From the NCBI GenBank assembly GCA_944381745.1, contig CALWMI010000047.1, forward strand, positions 1-64,000: DNA of 64,000 nt, read 5' to 3'. This stretch comes from an uncultured Lachnospiraceae bacterium (GTDB lineage: Bacteria; Bacillota; Clostridia; Lachnospirales; Lachnospiraceae). A program made the translations under genes and the position numbers. Below the pieces are notes generated by a model. That model made no database searches, was not told where the DNA came from, and saw only the letters and a list, made by a program, of their open reading frames with translations. Each line of letters begins with the position of its first letter. The stretch's first letter is position 1. Positions 50,940 to 59,810 of the stretch are shown in pieces.

Positions 50940-53587
50940 CCATTTTTTTGGCTCAGCTGGCCCTCCAGCACCTGGGCCGCCTTCTCCAGCGCCGTCGGTA
51001 TCCCATCGGGGTTCTTGCCTCCTGCCTGGGCCATGTTCGGCCGGCCGCCGCCGCCGCCGCCCACGAGGGCCGCAATGCCCTTGATCAGGTTGCCGGCGTG
51101 GGCGCCCTTCTTCATGGCTCCGTCCGTGGCGGTGGCCATCAGGCTGACCTTGCCCTCGTGGACGGAGGCCAGCACAACCACGCCCTCGGACAGCTTATTC
51201 TTCAGCTGGTCGCCCAGATCCCGCAGGCCGTTCATGTCCACATCCTCCACGCGGGCGGCCAGAAGCTTCACGCCCCCCACCTCCTGCACCTGGTCCATCA
51301 CGTCTCCCAGAGACTCCTGCGCCATCTTGGATTTCAGCGACTCGTTCTCGCCCGTCAGCTCCTTCACCTCTGCCTGCAGATGGCTGATCTTCTCTGTGAC
51401 GCCCGCAGGGGTGGTCTTCAAAAGCCTGGCCGCCTCGTTAAGCCGCTCCTCAATCTCCTGGTAGTAGCGGAATACCCCGTCGCCCGTCAGGGCCTCGATC
51501 CGGCGCACGCCTGCGGCGATGCCGGACTCAGAGACAATCTTGAAGGCTGTGATCACACCGGTATTCTTCACATGGGTGCCTCCGCACAGCTCCACGGAAA
51601 AGTCTCCCATATTGACCACGCGGACGGTATCCCCGTATTTCTCCCCGAACAAGGCCATCGCACCGCTCTTCTTGGCCTCCTCCAGGGACATGATCTTCGT
51701 CTCCACCGGGAGCGACTCCTGGATCTCCCGGTTGACAATCTCCTCCACCCGGGCGATCTCCTCCTGGGTCAGAGCCTGGAAGTGGGTGAAGTCGAAGCGC
51801 AGCCGGTCGCAGGTGACCAGGGAGCCTGCCTGCTCCACATGGTTGCCCAGCACGATGCGCAGCGCCTTCTGCAGCAGATGGGTCGCGCTGTGGTTCTTGC
51901 CGGTATTCACCCGGTTGTCCGCATCCACGGTGAGCGTCACCCGGTCTCCCACCTTGAACATGCCTCTCTTCACCACGCCCACATGGCCGACCTTGCCGCC
52001 CAGAAGCTTGATCACGTCCTGCACCTGGAACTCTGCGTCCGGCAGGGTAATGGAGCCGATGTCTGCCTGCTGGCCTCCCATTGTGGCGTAGAACGGCGTC
52101 TCCTCCACAAAGATCGTGGCCTTCTCCCCCTCGGTGATGGCCTGCACCACAGCCTCCTCGGTGGTAAGCACAGTAACCGGCGATTCCCAGGTCAGGTTCT
52201 CATAGCCCACGAACTCTGTGGTGACAGCCGGGTCGATCTCCTCGTACACGGTGGCGTCCGCCCCCATGTAGTTGGTCGTCTTCCTGGCCTTTCTTGCCTT
52301 CTGGCGCTGTTCCTCCATCTCCTTCTTGAAACCGTCCTCATCCACGGAGAACCCCTTCTCTTCCAGGATCTCCTTGGTCAGATCCAGCGGGAATCCGTAG
52401 GTATCGTACAGCTTAAAGGCATCTGTCCCGGCCAGGGTCTTCGTCCCGGCCTTCCCCATCTCCTCCTCCAGGTCGGCAAGGATGCTCAAGCCCTGGTCGA
52501 TGGTCTTATTGAACTTGTTCTCCTCCTCGGTCAGCACCTTGAAGATCATTTCCCGCTTCTCGTCCAGCTCCGGGTATCCGTCCTTGGAGCCCTCGATCAC
52601 AGTCTCGCTTAAAGCTGCCAGGAACTGGCCTTCGATGCCCAGAAGCCTCCCGTGGCGGGCGGCGCGGCGCAGCAGGCGGCGCAGCACATAGCCCCGCCCC
52701 TCGTTGGAGGGCATGATGCCGTCGGAAATCATAAAGGTACAGGAGCGGATATGGTCTGTGATCAGGCGGATGGACACGTCCTTCTGCTCATCCGTCTCAT
52801 ACTCCACGCCAGCCATCTCGCACACCTTGTTGCGCAGGGCCTGCAGCGTATCCACATCGAAGATGGAGTCCACGTCCTGGACGACCACAGCCAGGCGCTC
52901 CAGCCCCATGCCCGTGTCAATGTTCTTCTGGTCAAGCTCGGTATAGTGGTTGTGCCCGTCGTTGTCAAACTGGGTAAAGACGTTGTTCCACACTTCCATG
53001 TAGCGGTCGCAGTCGCAGCCCACCGTGCATCCGGGCTTGCCGCAGCCATACTTCTCCCCGCGGTCGTAGTAGATCTCTGAGCACGGCCCGCAGGGCCCTG
53101 CCCCGTGCTCCCAGAAATTGTCCTCCTTGCCGAAGCGGAAAATCCGCTCCTTAGGGATGCCGATCTTCTTATTCCATATGTCAAAGGCCTCGTCGTCATC
53201 CAGGTAGACAGACGGGTACAAGCGGTCCTTGTCCAGGCCCACCACCTCCGTCAGGAACTCCCACGACCAGGCGATCGCCTCATTCTTAAAGTAATCCCCG
53301 AAGGAAAAATTGCCCAGCATCTCAAAGAAGGTGCCGTGGCGGGCTGTCTTGCCCACATTCTCGATATCGCCGGTGCGGATGCACTTCTGGCAGGTGGTCA
53401 CCCTTCTCCTGGGCGGGATCTCCTGCCCTGTAAAATAGGGCTTCAGCGGAGCCATACCTGAATTGATCAGCAGCAGGCTGTTGTCGTTGTGCGGGACGAG
53501 CGAAAAGCTCTTCATCGCCAGATGTCCCTTGCTCTCAAAAAATTCCAGAAACATTTTCCGAAGTTCGTTTACACCGTACTTTTCCAC
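50936..53587 (-). CDS. alaS: Alanyl-tRNA synthetase
   Basis: Class II synthetase of 883 residues: catalytic domain (MFLEFFESKGH, NSGMAPLKPYFTG, TCQKCIRTGDIENVG, RHGTFFEMLGNFSFGDYFK), tRNA-recognition region, editing domain with HSATHLLQKAL and CGGTHVKNTG metal ligands, and a C-terminal DHHA1 domain with a Gly-rich GGGGGGRPNMAQAGG segment. GTG 53587 follows AGGAGG. No T-box was found; the leader instead begins with a small hairpin. Confidence 0.97.
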   Translation of the reverse strand: MEKYGVNELRKMFLEFFESKGHLAMKSFSLVPHNDNSLLLINSGMAPLKPYFTGQEIPPRRRVTTCQKCIRTGDIENVGKTARHGTFFEMLGNFSFGDYFKNEAIAWSWEFLTEVVGLDKDRLYPSVYLDDDEAFDIWNKKIGIPKERIFRFGKEDNFWEHGAGPCGPCSEIYYDRGEKYGCGKPGCTVGCDCDRYMEVWNNVFTQFDNDGHNHYTELDQKNIDTGMGLERLAVVVQDVDSIFDVDTLQALRNKVCEMAGVEYETDEQKDVSIRLITDHIRSCTFMISDGIMPSNEGRGYVLRRLLRRAARHGRLLGIEGQFLAALSETVIEGSKDGYPELDEKREMIFKVLTEEENKFNKTIDQGLSILADLEEEMGKAGTKTLAGTDAFKLYDTYGFPLDLTKEILEEKGFSVDEDGFKKEMEEQRQKARKARKTTNYMGADATVYEEIDPAVTTEFVGYENLTWESPVTVLTTEEAVVQAITEGEKATIFVEETPFYATMGGQQADIGSITLPDAEFQVQDVIKLLGGKVGHVGVVKRGMFKVGDRVTLTVDADNRVNTGKNHSATHLLQKALRIVLGNHVEQAGSLVTCDRLRFDFTHFQALTQEEIARVEEIVNREIQESLPVETKIMSLEEAKKSGAMALFGEKYGDTVRVVNMGDFSVELCGGTHVKNTGVITAFKIVSESGIAAGVRRIEALTGDGVFRYYQEIEERLNEAARLLKTTPAGVTEKISHLQAEVKELTGENESLKSKMAQESLGDVMDQVQEVGGVKLLAARVEDVDMNGLRDLGDQLKNKLSEGVVVLASVHEGKVSLMATATDGAMKKGAHAGNLIKGIAALVGGGGGGRPNMAQAGGKNPDGIPTALEKAAQVLEGQLSQKNG

Positions 53588-53629
53588 TTGAGTTCCTCCT
53601 AAAATTGGACTGCCGCTATGCTCTGCAGG

Positions 53630-53692
53630 GCGTCAGCACACAAAATTCTTAAACACTGACGCTATTATAAAATTTATTAAAATCTTTGTCAA
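53630..53692 (-). promoter_or_regulatory. Perfect consensus promoter of alaS with 5' hairpin
   Basis: Minus-strand TTGACA (53687-53692) and TATAAT (53664-53669) with a 17-base spacer, a full consensus match. The transcript would begin close to a stem GCGTCAG/CTGACGC (53656-53662 with 53630-53636), which may stabilise the 5' end. Confidence 0.85.
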
Positions 53693-53745
53693 TAAAGGAA
53701 AAACGCCGCGTCTCCTCTATAAAGGAAAAACGCCGCGCCTCCCCT
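53692..53745. repeat. 27-bp tandem duplication after rnhA
   Basis: ATAAAGGAAAAACGCCGCG followed by an 8-base pyrimidine run occurs twice head to tail (53692-53718, 53719-53745), differing at two bases. One copy touches the rnhA stop codon, the other the alaS -35 element. Confidence 0.88.
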
Positions 53746-54223
53746 ATGCCCCCGCTCCCGGGTCCTCCTGCAGGTTCTCCCCGTCCGCCGCCGATGTGGC
53801 CAGCTTATCGCACCGCTCATTGTAGGCGTGGCCCGCGTGGCCCTTCACCCATATATAGGAGACTTGGTGGGGTTCCATCGCCTTCAGGAGCCTCTGCCAC
53901 AGCTCCTGGTTCTTCACAGGCTCGTTCCCGCCCCTCTTCCACCCCTTCTTCACCCAGGCGTCCACCCAGTGCTGGTTGAACGCGTTGACCACATACTGGG
54001 AGTCGGAATACACCTCCACCTCGCAGGGTCGGTTCAGCGCCTCCAGGCCGGCGATCACCGCCATCAGCTCCATCCGGTTGTTGGTGGTGCGGCGGTAGCC
54101 TGCGCTGAGCTCCTTCTCGTGCAGATTTCCCCTGGTATCCACATAGGTTAAGACCGCCCCATATCCACCTGGGCCATCCGGATTGCCTCTGGCCGCCCCG
54201 TCTGTGTACAATTTTACCTTCAT
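53744..54223 (-). CDS. rnhA: Ribonuclease HI
   Basis: Degrades RNA in RNA-DNA hybrids. The 159 residues contain the catalytic acids in [20 protein letters not shown] (Asp8), [15 protein letters not shown] (Glu52), [16 protein letters not shown] (Asp73) and the His-loop [21 protein letters not shown] 54223 follows AGGAGAGG. Confidence 0.96.
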   Translation of the reverse strand: MKVKLYTDGAARGNPDGPGGYGAVLTYVDTRGNLHEKELSAGYRRTTNNRMELMAVIAGLEALNRPCEVEVYSDSQYVVNAFNQHWVDAWVKKGWKRGGNEPVKNQELWQRLLKAMEPHQVSYIWVKGHAGHAYNERCDKLATSAADGENLQEDPGAGA

Positions 54224-54300
54224 TTTCTTCCTCTCCTCCTTGTCCTGTATGCTACCTTAACAACTTTTTTATATTTCTTAAACTTTTTTTGTGAAAACCC

Positions 54301-54328
54301 TTTACATTTCCAGAATATCTGATATAAT
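54301..54328 (+). promoter_or_regulatory. Promoter of the GNAT-like gene
   Basis: TTTACA (54301-54306) and TATAAT (54323-54328), 16-base spacer, extended -10 TGA. Confidence 0.7.
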
Positions 54329-54345
54329 GAAGGTGTAAAGAAAAC

Positions 54346-54395
54346 TTAACACACATTAAACACCCTTAACACACATAAAAAACTTTAACACCCAT
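54346..54395 (+). repeat. Array of TTAACA-type decamer direct repeats
   Basis: Consecutive ten-base units TTAACACACA, TTAAACACCC, TTAACACACA, a degenerate TAAAAAACT and TTAACACCCA occupy 54346-54394, directly downstream of the -10 element. The period equals one helical turn, as in PhoP/PhoB-type response-regulator sites. Confidence 0.8.
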
Positions 54396-54434
54396 CGAAC
54401 AAATTATTTTATCATAGAGAGTGAGGAGATCTAT

Positions 54435-54929
54435 ATGAAGGAAAGATTAGAACAGTTGAACAGCTACTTTACCGAGGACCTTAAGGATATCATCAAAGTT
54501 CCGTATGAGATCGACAGTTCTTACTTCGAGCGTACGCTGACCGTGAGAGTCACGAACCTGAAGACCGGCAAATCCTATCTCATGGCCTACATCAGGGGCA
54601 AGGAAAGAGCAGGCAACACCTTCATTGAATTATTCTACATCATGCCTCATTTCCAGAACCGCGGTTACGGTCATAAGCTCCTGGACTTCTACAGCCGCCT
54701 CCAGAAGGATTTCGAAGGGAAAGAGATCATCATGCTTAAGCCCATCCCCTTCCTTCCTGAGAGCAAGAACCTGACCGAATACTTCCGGCTGTACGCATGG
54801 CTCGGCAAGAAGGAGCACATGAAGATGACCCGCCGGCAGCTGATCCGCTTCTACAAATCCGCAGGGTTTGAGCCTGTCCGCCCGGACGACTTAAACTGCG
54901 AGATGCAGAGGGACCTGACCCTGATCTAA
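54435..54929 (+). CDS. GNAT-like acetyltransferase-fold protein
   Basis: A 164-residue cytoplasmic protein. The central part (FIELFYIMPHFQNRGYGHKLLDFYSRL) resembles the acetyl-CoA-binding motif A of GNAT enzymes (Q/R-x-x-G-x-G), and the C-terminal RFYKSAGFEPVRPDD resembles motif B. The substrate is unknown. Its codon use and composition look less GC-rich than its neighbours. ATG 54435 follows GAGGAG. A 100-base leader with repeated TTAACA decamers precedes it, and a strong hairpin follows it. Confidence 0.75.
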   Translation: MKERLEQLNSYFTEDLKDIIKVPYEIDSSYFERTLTVRVTNLKTGKSYLMAYIRGKERAGNTFIELFYIMPHFQNRGYGHKLLDFYSRLQKDFEGKEIIMLKPIPFLPESKNLTEYFRLYAWLGKKEHMKMTRRQLIRFYKSAGFEPVRPDDLNCEMQRDLTLI

Positions 54930-55006
54930 GCTGCCAATACCAACTACGGCAAAACTCTATTAAACATCCTTTCATAGCCTTAGAGCTGCAATAGAAACGT
55001 CTGGGG

Positions 55007-55042
55007 AACTCCCTTAACCTTCCTGGTTAAGGGAGTTTCTCT
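55007..55042 (+). terminator. Hairpin terminator after the GNAT-like gene
   Basis: AACTCCCTTAACC (55007-55019) pairs perfectly with 55025-55037 around a five-base loop, followed by TCTCT rather than a clean T run. It also lies at the 3' end of the converging MutS-like gene. Confidence 0.7.
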
Positions 55043-55056
55043 ATGCCCGCAGGCGT

Positions 55057-56754
55057 TCAGCCCAGCTCCCAGGAGCCGCTCTCCAGGAAATGCTGCGCCC
55101 TCCTCCTGGCATTCTCCACAATGTCCTGCCCGTAGCCGATGAGGGCCAGCAGGCGGATAGCGTTGCGGCTCGTGGAACGCCCCTCCAGCAGCCGGTAGGA
55201 AAAGTGGATGGCGTCCTCCCGCACTTCCTCGGTAAAATGATAGTTCTCATAAATCTTTTCCAGAAGATACGTCAGCTCAATGTCGTGGGTCGCGGCGAAG
55301 CATATGGCGCCGGGAGCCCTGAGCGTCTTCAGCACCTCCGTGGACGCAGCGATGCGCTCCACCGTGTTCGTCCCCCGCAGCACCTCGTCCACCATGCACA
55401 GCACATGGGCTCCCCCGGCAATCCGGTCAAGGATCCGCTTCATCGCCTTGATCTCCTTGATATAGTAGCTCTCGCCGCTTGCAAGGTCGTCCCGCAAAGC
55501 CATGGACGTATAGATCTCAAAGTAATCCCCCTCATACTCCCTGGCCGTGGCCGTGCACACCGTCTGTCCCAGGACCGCGCACAGGGCGGCGGATTTCAGG
55601 AACGTGGATTTTCCCGAGGCGTTGGAGCCAGTGATCAGCACCCCGCCGCCTGTACCGATGTCATTTGCCACCGGTTCCTCCAGCAGGGGATGGTAGAGCT
55701 CCCGCGCCCAGAACCCCGCGCCCCCGAGCTGGGGCCTGGCGTAGTAGGGAAGGCTCTGCCGCCAGGAAGCCACCGACTGCATGGCGTCCAGCAGCCCGAT
55801 CGTCTCCACCGCCTTCTCCATCTGCCCCCGGTTTCTCTGATAGGTGTCCAGCATGGAGTTGAACTTGATAATGTCCAGGTGGAAAAACATCCGGAAGTAG
55901 TCCAGAATGCTCTCCGCCAAGCTTCCCACCAGGTTCGGCCCTGTCTTCAGCAGGAAGATGTGCCTGCGGAAGCTGGCAAACGCCTCCCCGGCCTCCTCGA
56001 GCTGCTCCATGTACTTCTCCAGCCCGCAGAGCCGTTTTTCCCGAAGCCTTCTCGCCTCCTCCAGCAGTCCCACCAGGTAGAGAAGGCAGTGGATGTACGG
56101 GCGGTCCTTGCCCATCTGCCGGTAGTAGGTGCCCACATTGACTCCCAGCATGGCGAGAAAAGCCAGGATCCCGGTGGGGGCGTCGATGCACAGCCAAGCC
56201 ACCGACGCCGCTCCCAGGACGGCCAGGGCCACATGGAGCGCATTGCTGCGCCTGCCCAGGCTGTAGAGGAGCTCCATATACTCTATCACGGAAAATCCCC
56301 GGATCCGTCCCATATGCCTGAGGGACAGGCACAGCGCCTCCCGCTCCTTCTCCTGGCGGCCGAAATAGTCTGCCAGCCAGTTCCTCTCCGCAAGCTCCTC
56401 CCCGGAGAGCTTCGGCCTGCGCAGCAGGTCGTACAGGTATTCCTCCCCGATGGAGGAATAGCAGCGGTTGACGCTGGCGTACACCTCATCCATGTCCAGG
56501 TCGTTCCAGGTGATATCGTCCAGGCAGAAGCCCGCCCCTCCTCCCAGGCTGTTCCTTTTCCGGTAATAGCCGGACAGCTTCTCCAGTTCTCCCGGCGCGT
56601 ACTCCCTCGAGGCGTCCTTCCCGTAGGAGCTTCGGATCTCCCGCAGGAAGCGCGCCTCCCTCCTCCTCTCATCTGCCCGGAGCTTCAGGAAGATAAGGAG
56701 GATGGCCGCCGCCAGTATTCCTATAAGAATTAGGCTCTGCACCAGGCTGCTCAT
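55057..56754 (-). CDS. Membrane-anchored MutS-like ATPase
   Basis: A 565-residue protein with one or two N-terminal helices (about 5-23, and a further hydrophobic part near 165-205) and a C-terminal MutS domain V ATPase: Walker A GSNASGKSTFLKSAAL, Walker B HVLCMVDEVLRGTN, and FAATHDIELTYLLE. It lacks the mismatch-recognition and connector domains of MutS, so classical mismatch repair is unlikely. Similar MutS-like proteins with membrane segments are common in Clostridia and Bacteroides; function unknown. ATG 56754 overlaps the MBL gene stop (ATGA). Confidence 0.88.
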   Translation of the reverse strand: MSSLVQSLILIGILAAAILLIFLKLRADERRREARFLREIRSSYGKDASREYAPGELEKLSGYYRKRNSLGGGAGFCLDDITWNDLDMDEVYASVNRCYSSIGEEYLYDLLRRPKLSGEELAERNWLADYFGRQEKEREALCLSLRHMGRIRGFSVIEYMELLYSLGRRSNALHVALAVLGAASVAWLCIDAPTGILAFLAMLGVNVGTYYRQMGKDRPYIHCLLYLVGLLEEARRLREKRLCGLEKYMEQLEEAGEAFASFRRHIFLLKTGPNLVGSLAESILDYFRMFFHLDIIKFNSMLDTYQRNRGQMEKAVETIGLLDAMQSVASWRQSLPYYARPQLGGAGFWARELYHPLLEEPVANDIGTGGGVLITGSNASGKSTFLKSAALCAVLGQTVCTATAREYEGDYFEIYTSMALRDDLASGESYYIKEIKAMKRILDRIAGGAHVLCMVDEVLRGTNTVERIAASTEVLKTLRAPGAICFAATHDIELTYLLEKIYENYHFTEEVREDAIHFSYRLLEGRSTSRNAIRLLALIGYGQDIVENARRRAQHFLESGSWELG

Positions 56755-57494
56755 CTTGCGTCCCCCGTATCCAGGCAGACCATGCCTGGCCTTTCAATCT
56801 CTGCGATCTGTCCGCGGTACGGGCTGGAAACGTCCATCGCCTTGAGCCTGCCAATCACCTCATAGCTGTCCCACATATGCATGGGGATGGCATGCCGGGC
56901 TCCCACCTGGCGCATAAAGGCGTCAAAGCCATAGTAGAACTGTCCCTCCTGCCTGGGATCCAGGACGAGGAAGGCGGCGTCCAGCCTATGCCTGCCCAGC
57001 AGCCCTCCAAGCCGCTCCAGCTCCTCCCGGTAGCTCCTCTCCATATAGGCATTGTCCTCCTCAGGTTCCCCCTCCCAATGCCACCAGTTCAGATCCCCGG
57101 CGTGGTAAATCCTGGTATCTCCCGCAGTCACCAGGAAGGCGAGGCCCTCGTCGTTGGAGCGCAGCGTCTGGACGCGCAGATTCCCCACTCTCTGGTCGGT
57201 GTGGGCGCCCAGCCTCAGGATGCCCGCCTCCCCCGGGCTTCCCGTCCCAAGACCCGCGTCCCTTCTCACCGCCTTCTCCCGCACGCTGTCCGAGAGGACA
57301 TAGGTCACCTCCCGGCCGCTCTTCCTCCAGGAAAAAATAGCCGGGTTATAATGGTCCGGATGGCTGTGGCTCACAAAGACGGTCAGCCGCTTGCCTCCCA
57401 AATCCGGGAGCTCTCCCCGGTAATAGTCGAACACCAGCGCCTCCTCCTTAAGCTCCACGGCGAAGCCGCTGTGGTACAAATATGTCACCCGCAT
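56751..57494 (-). CDS. MBL-fold metal-dependent hydrolase (UlaG-like)
   Basis: A 247-residue metallo-beta-lactamase-fold protein with the metal motif SHSHPDHYNP (H-x-H-x-D-H), a later GDTRIYHAGDLNWW and MHMWDSYEVI. The family includes UlaG-type lactonases and phosphodiesterases. ATG 57494 follows GGAGGAG by eight bases, preferred over 13 more upstream codons. It lies between cobO and the MutS-like gene in the same operon direction, without an evident part in cobalamin synthesis. Confidence 0.88.
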   Translation of the reverse strand: MRVTYLYHSGFAVELKEEALVFDYYRGELPDLGGKRLTVFVSHSHPDHYNPAIFSWRKSGREVTYVLSDSVREKAVRRDAGLGTGSPGEAGILRLGAHTDQRVGNLRVQTLRSNDEGLAFLVTAGDTRIYHAGDLNWWHWEGEPEEDNAYMERSYREELERLGGLLGRHRLDAAFLVLDPRQEGQFYYGFDAFMRQVGARHAIPMHMWDSYEVIGRLKAMDVSSPYRGQIAEIERPGMVCLDTGDAR

Positions 57495-57548
57495 CCTGGG
57501 TTCTCCTCCTCTCCGCTCTCTCTGATTTTCCATGTCTGCCCATGCCCT

Positions 57549-58106
57549 CTAATATTCGATGCCGGCGCGGGCTTTCACCCCCTCCCGATAAGGATGCCGC
57601 ACACATTCCATACGCGTCACGTAGGACGCCAGGGCCAGAAGCCTCTCTCCGGCCCTCCTCCCCGTCAGCACGACCTCAAGCCCTGCCGGCTTTTCCTCGA
57701 GAAATGCGGCCAATTCCTCTTCCTCCAGCAGCCCCGCCTCCGACGCGGCCAGTGCCTCATCCAGCACCAGCAGCCCATCTCCCATGCGGACAGCCTCCTG
57801 GCAGGCCTGGGCCAACAGCTCCCGGTAGGCTTCCCCGGCCTTGCGCCGCTCCGCCTCATCCATGGCGAAGGTAAAGCCGAAGGACCTTGGGCACACCAGC
57901 ACGCGGACGCCGGGCAGCCCGCCCAGCAGCGGGATCTCCGAGGAGCTTCCGTCCTTCAGGAACTGCACAAACAGCACGCGCCCCCCGCTCCCCGCATACC
58001 GCAGGGCAAGCCCAGCCGCCGCCGTCGTCTTCCCCTTGCCGTCCCCACAGTAAATATGGATGAGTCCCAGGCGCTTTCCGGCCCCTGCCCAATCTCCTTT
58101 TTCCAT
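57549..58106 (-). CDS. cobO: Corrinoid adenosyltransferase (CobO/BtuR type)
   Basis: Transfers the adenosyl group of ATP to reduced cobalt in corrinoids. The 185 residues start with GLIHIYCGDGKGKTTAAAGLALRYAG, whose GDGKGKTT loop (about 21-28) binds ATP, and include VLFVQFLKDGSSSEI, LLVLDEALAA and EVVLTGRRA, all typical of CobA/BtuR. ATG 58106 follows AAAGGGAG. The long frame that continues upstream overlaps cbiB antisense-frame and is not part of the gene. It is 50 bases downstream of cbiB. Confidence 0.93.
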   Translation of the reverse strand: MEKGDWAGAGKRLGLIHIYCGDGKGKTTAAAGLALRYAGSGGRVLFVQFLKDGSSSEIPLLGGLPGVRVLVCPRSFGFTFAMDEAERRKAGEAYRELLAQACQEAVRMGDGLLVLDEALAASEAGLLEEEELAAFLEEKPAGLEVVLTGRRAGERLLALASYVTRMECVRHPYREGVKARAGIEY

Positions 58107-58156
58107 CCTATCACACTCCCTTTCTCTCCACAATCCCCCTTCTGCCAAGGGCCGCC

Positions 58157-59164
58157 CTACAGCAGGCCGGCTCGGGCGGCTGCCCAGAGCAGAGCAAGCC
58201 TTACCGCCAGCAAAAGCAGGAAGCCCAGCAGGCAGGCTGTGATGTGCAGCCGGTTTGCCCGCGGGATATCCTCCGCCTCGATGGGTCTTAGCCCGTCGCC
58301 GATGGACGGCTTGTGCACCACCCTGCCAAAATAGCTGGCGTCCCCGGCAAGCTTCAGGTGGAGCGCCCCGGCCATGGCAGCCTCTGTCTGGGCGGAGTTG
58401 GGGCTTGCATGCCTGCGCCGGTCCCGCTGGAAAATCCGAAAGGCCATCCGCCCGTCCTCCCCGCACAGGAAAGCGGCGGCCACCAGGAGCAGTCCGCAGA
58501 GACGGGAAGGCAGGAAATTGACCGCATCGTCCAGCCTGGCGGCGGCCGTCCCGAAGCGCCGGTAGGTATCGTTTTTGTACCCCACCATGGAATCCATCGT
58601 GTTCACCGCCTTGTAGAGGAGCAGCGGCAGGCTCCCCCCGAGGAACAGGAAGAACAGAGGCGCCAGGCCGCCGTCGGAGCAGTTCTCCGCCACCGTCTCC
58701 ACACACGCCCTCTCCACCCCTGCCTCGTCCAGCGCCTCCGTGTCGCGCCCCACAATCATGGACACCGCTCTCCTCGCAGCCGCAAGGCCTTCCTTCTTCA
58801 GCGCCCAGTATACCTTCATGCTCGCCGTATACAGCGACCTCACCGCCAAGAGCTGATAGCTCAGCAGGCACTCGAAGGCGAAGGACAGCAGAGGGGACAC
58901 CCCATGGCAGGCATAGACCGCCAAAAACCAGCAGGCGGACGAGGCAAGCAGCACCAGCGCCGCCAGGACAGCGCCCAGGACAGTCTCAGCCCTCTCCCGG
59001 CTCCTGTCCCCGGCCCTCCCCGCCAAAGCCGCCAGAGCCCGCAGGCGGACGTCCAGGCAGCTGATCAGGCGGCCCAAGAGGCGCACCGGATGGGGAAGCC
59101 AGGCCGGGTCTCCCAGCAGGAGATCCAGCAGGAAGGCTATGGAGGCCACGGCCACGACCCTCAT
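58157..59164 (-). CDS. cbiB: Adenosylcobinamide-phosphate synthase
   Basis: Membrane enzyme joining (R)-1-amino-2-propanol phosphate to adenosylcobyric acid. The 335 residues hold several hydrophobic helices and the family motifs FLLDLLLGDPAWLPHPVRLLG, GVERACVETVAENCSDGGLAPLFF, MDSMVGYKNDTYRRFGTAAARLDDAVNFLPSRL and ASPNSAQTEAAMAGAL. Its ATG overlaps the stop of the phosphatase gene by four bases. Confidence 0.95.
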   Translation of the reverse strand: MRVVAVASIAFLLDLLLGDPAWLPHPVRLLGRLISCLDVRLRALAALAGRAGDRSRERAETVLGAVLAALVLLASSACWFLAVYACHGVSPLLSFAFECLLSYQLLAVRSLYTASMKVYWALKKEGLAAARRAVSMIVGRDTEALDEAGVERACVETVAENCSDGGLAPLFFLFLGGSLPLLLYKAVNTMDSMVGYKNDTYRRFGTAAARLDDAVNFLPSRLCGLLLVAAAFLCGEDGRMAFRIFQRDRRRHASPNSAQTEAAMAGALHLKLAGDASYFGRVVHKPSIGDGLRPIEAEDIPRANRLHITACLLGFLLLLAVRLALLWAAARAGLL

Positions 59165-59781
59165 GCCTCCCCCTCCCTATAGAGGAGCACAATCCGCCCT
59201 CTGCCCGCATCCCACCGCGCCAGCCAGCCTTCCCCGTTTCCGGCCTGACGCCCGTAGAAATCTCCTGCGGGCTCTGCCAGCTCCTCCAGCAGGTAGAGGA
59301 AGGTCCCGCCGTGCGCCACCAGGGCGGCCCGTTCCCAGCCTTCCCTCTGGCACCGGCCCGCCAGACGCCGGAATCCTGACACAATCCGCTCTCTCACAGC
59401 CTGGGCATCCTCCCCTCCCGGAGCCGGAAGCCTTCCCGCACTGGCAATCCACTGCCGGTAGGACGGCAGTTCCCTCAGCTCCCCGTAGGTTTTGTACTCA
59501 AAAAGCCCGAAATCCGTCTCCCGGAACTCCTCCATCTGGATCTCCTGGATTCCAGGCCACACCAATTCCGCCGTCTGCACACAACGGCGCATCGGGCTTA
59601 CAAAGACCGCCTGCGGATGAAATCCGGCAAAAAGCCTCTTCCCCTCCAGGGCTTTCCTCCCCCCTGGGCTCAGCTCTTCGTCCGTCCTCCCCACATAGCG
59701 GCCCTCCTCATTTCCCCTCGTCCTCCCATGCCTCAGCAGGGCAAGCTCCAGACAAAACATAGCTCCCGTATCCATCCTCAT
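59161..59781 (-). CDS. cobC: Histidine phosphatase, probable alpha-ribazole phosphatase
   Basis: A 206-residue phosphoglycerate-mutase-like phosphatase with the RHG motif LLRHGRTRGNEEGRYVGRTDEELS, SPMRRCVQTAELVWP, the glutamate in FRETDFGLFEYKTY and the second histidine in ALVAHGGTFLYLLEEL. In a cobalamin operon this points to CobC, which dephosphorylates alpha-ribazole phosphate or the cobalamin 5'-phosphate. The start is ambiguous: ATG 59781 or ATG 59760, both close to GGGAG sites inside a 22-bp tandem duplication. Confidence 0.87.
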   Translation of the reverse strand: MRMDTGAMFCLELALLRHGRTRGNEEGRYVGRTDEELSPGGRKALEGKRLFAGFHPQAVFVSPMRRCVQTAELVWPGIQEIQMEEFRETDFGLFEYKTYGELRELPSYRQWIASAGRLPAPGGEDAQAVRERIVSGFRRLAGRCQREGWERAALVAHGGTFLYLLEELAEPAGDFYGRQAGNGEGWLARWDAGRGRIVLLYREGEA

Positions 59782-59805
59782 CTGCTCCCGTATCTATCCT
59801 CATCT
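59762..59805. repeat. 22-bp tandem duplication at the cobC start
   Basis: gctcccgtatcYatcctcatct occurs twice (59762-59783 and 59784-59805), one base different. Each copy carries, on the coding strand, an ATG and a GGGAG ribosome binding site, so the start signal is doubled. Confidence 0.92.
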
Positions 59806-59810
59806 TTTCC

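Noticed and set aside
53588..53743. A T-box leader in front of alaS.
   Set aside because: No T-box sequence GGTGGTACCGCG-like element or terminator is present; the leader is only about 70 bases.
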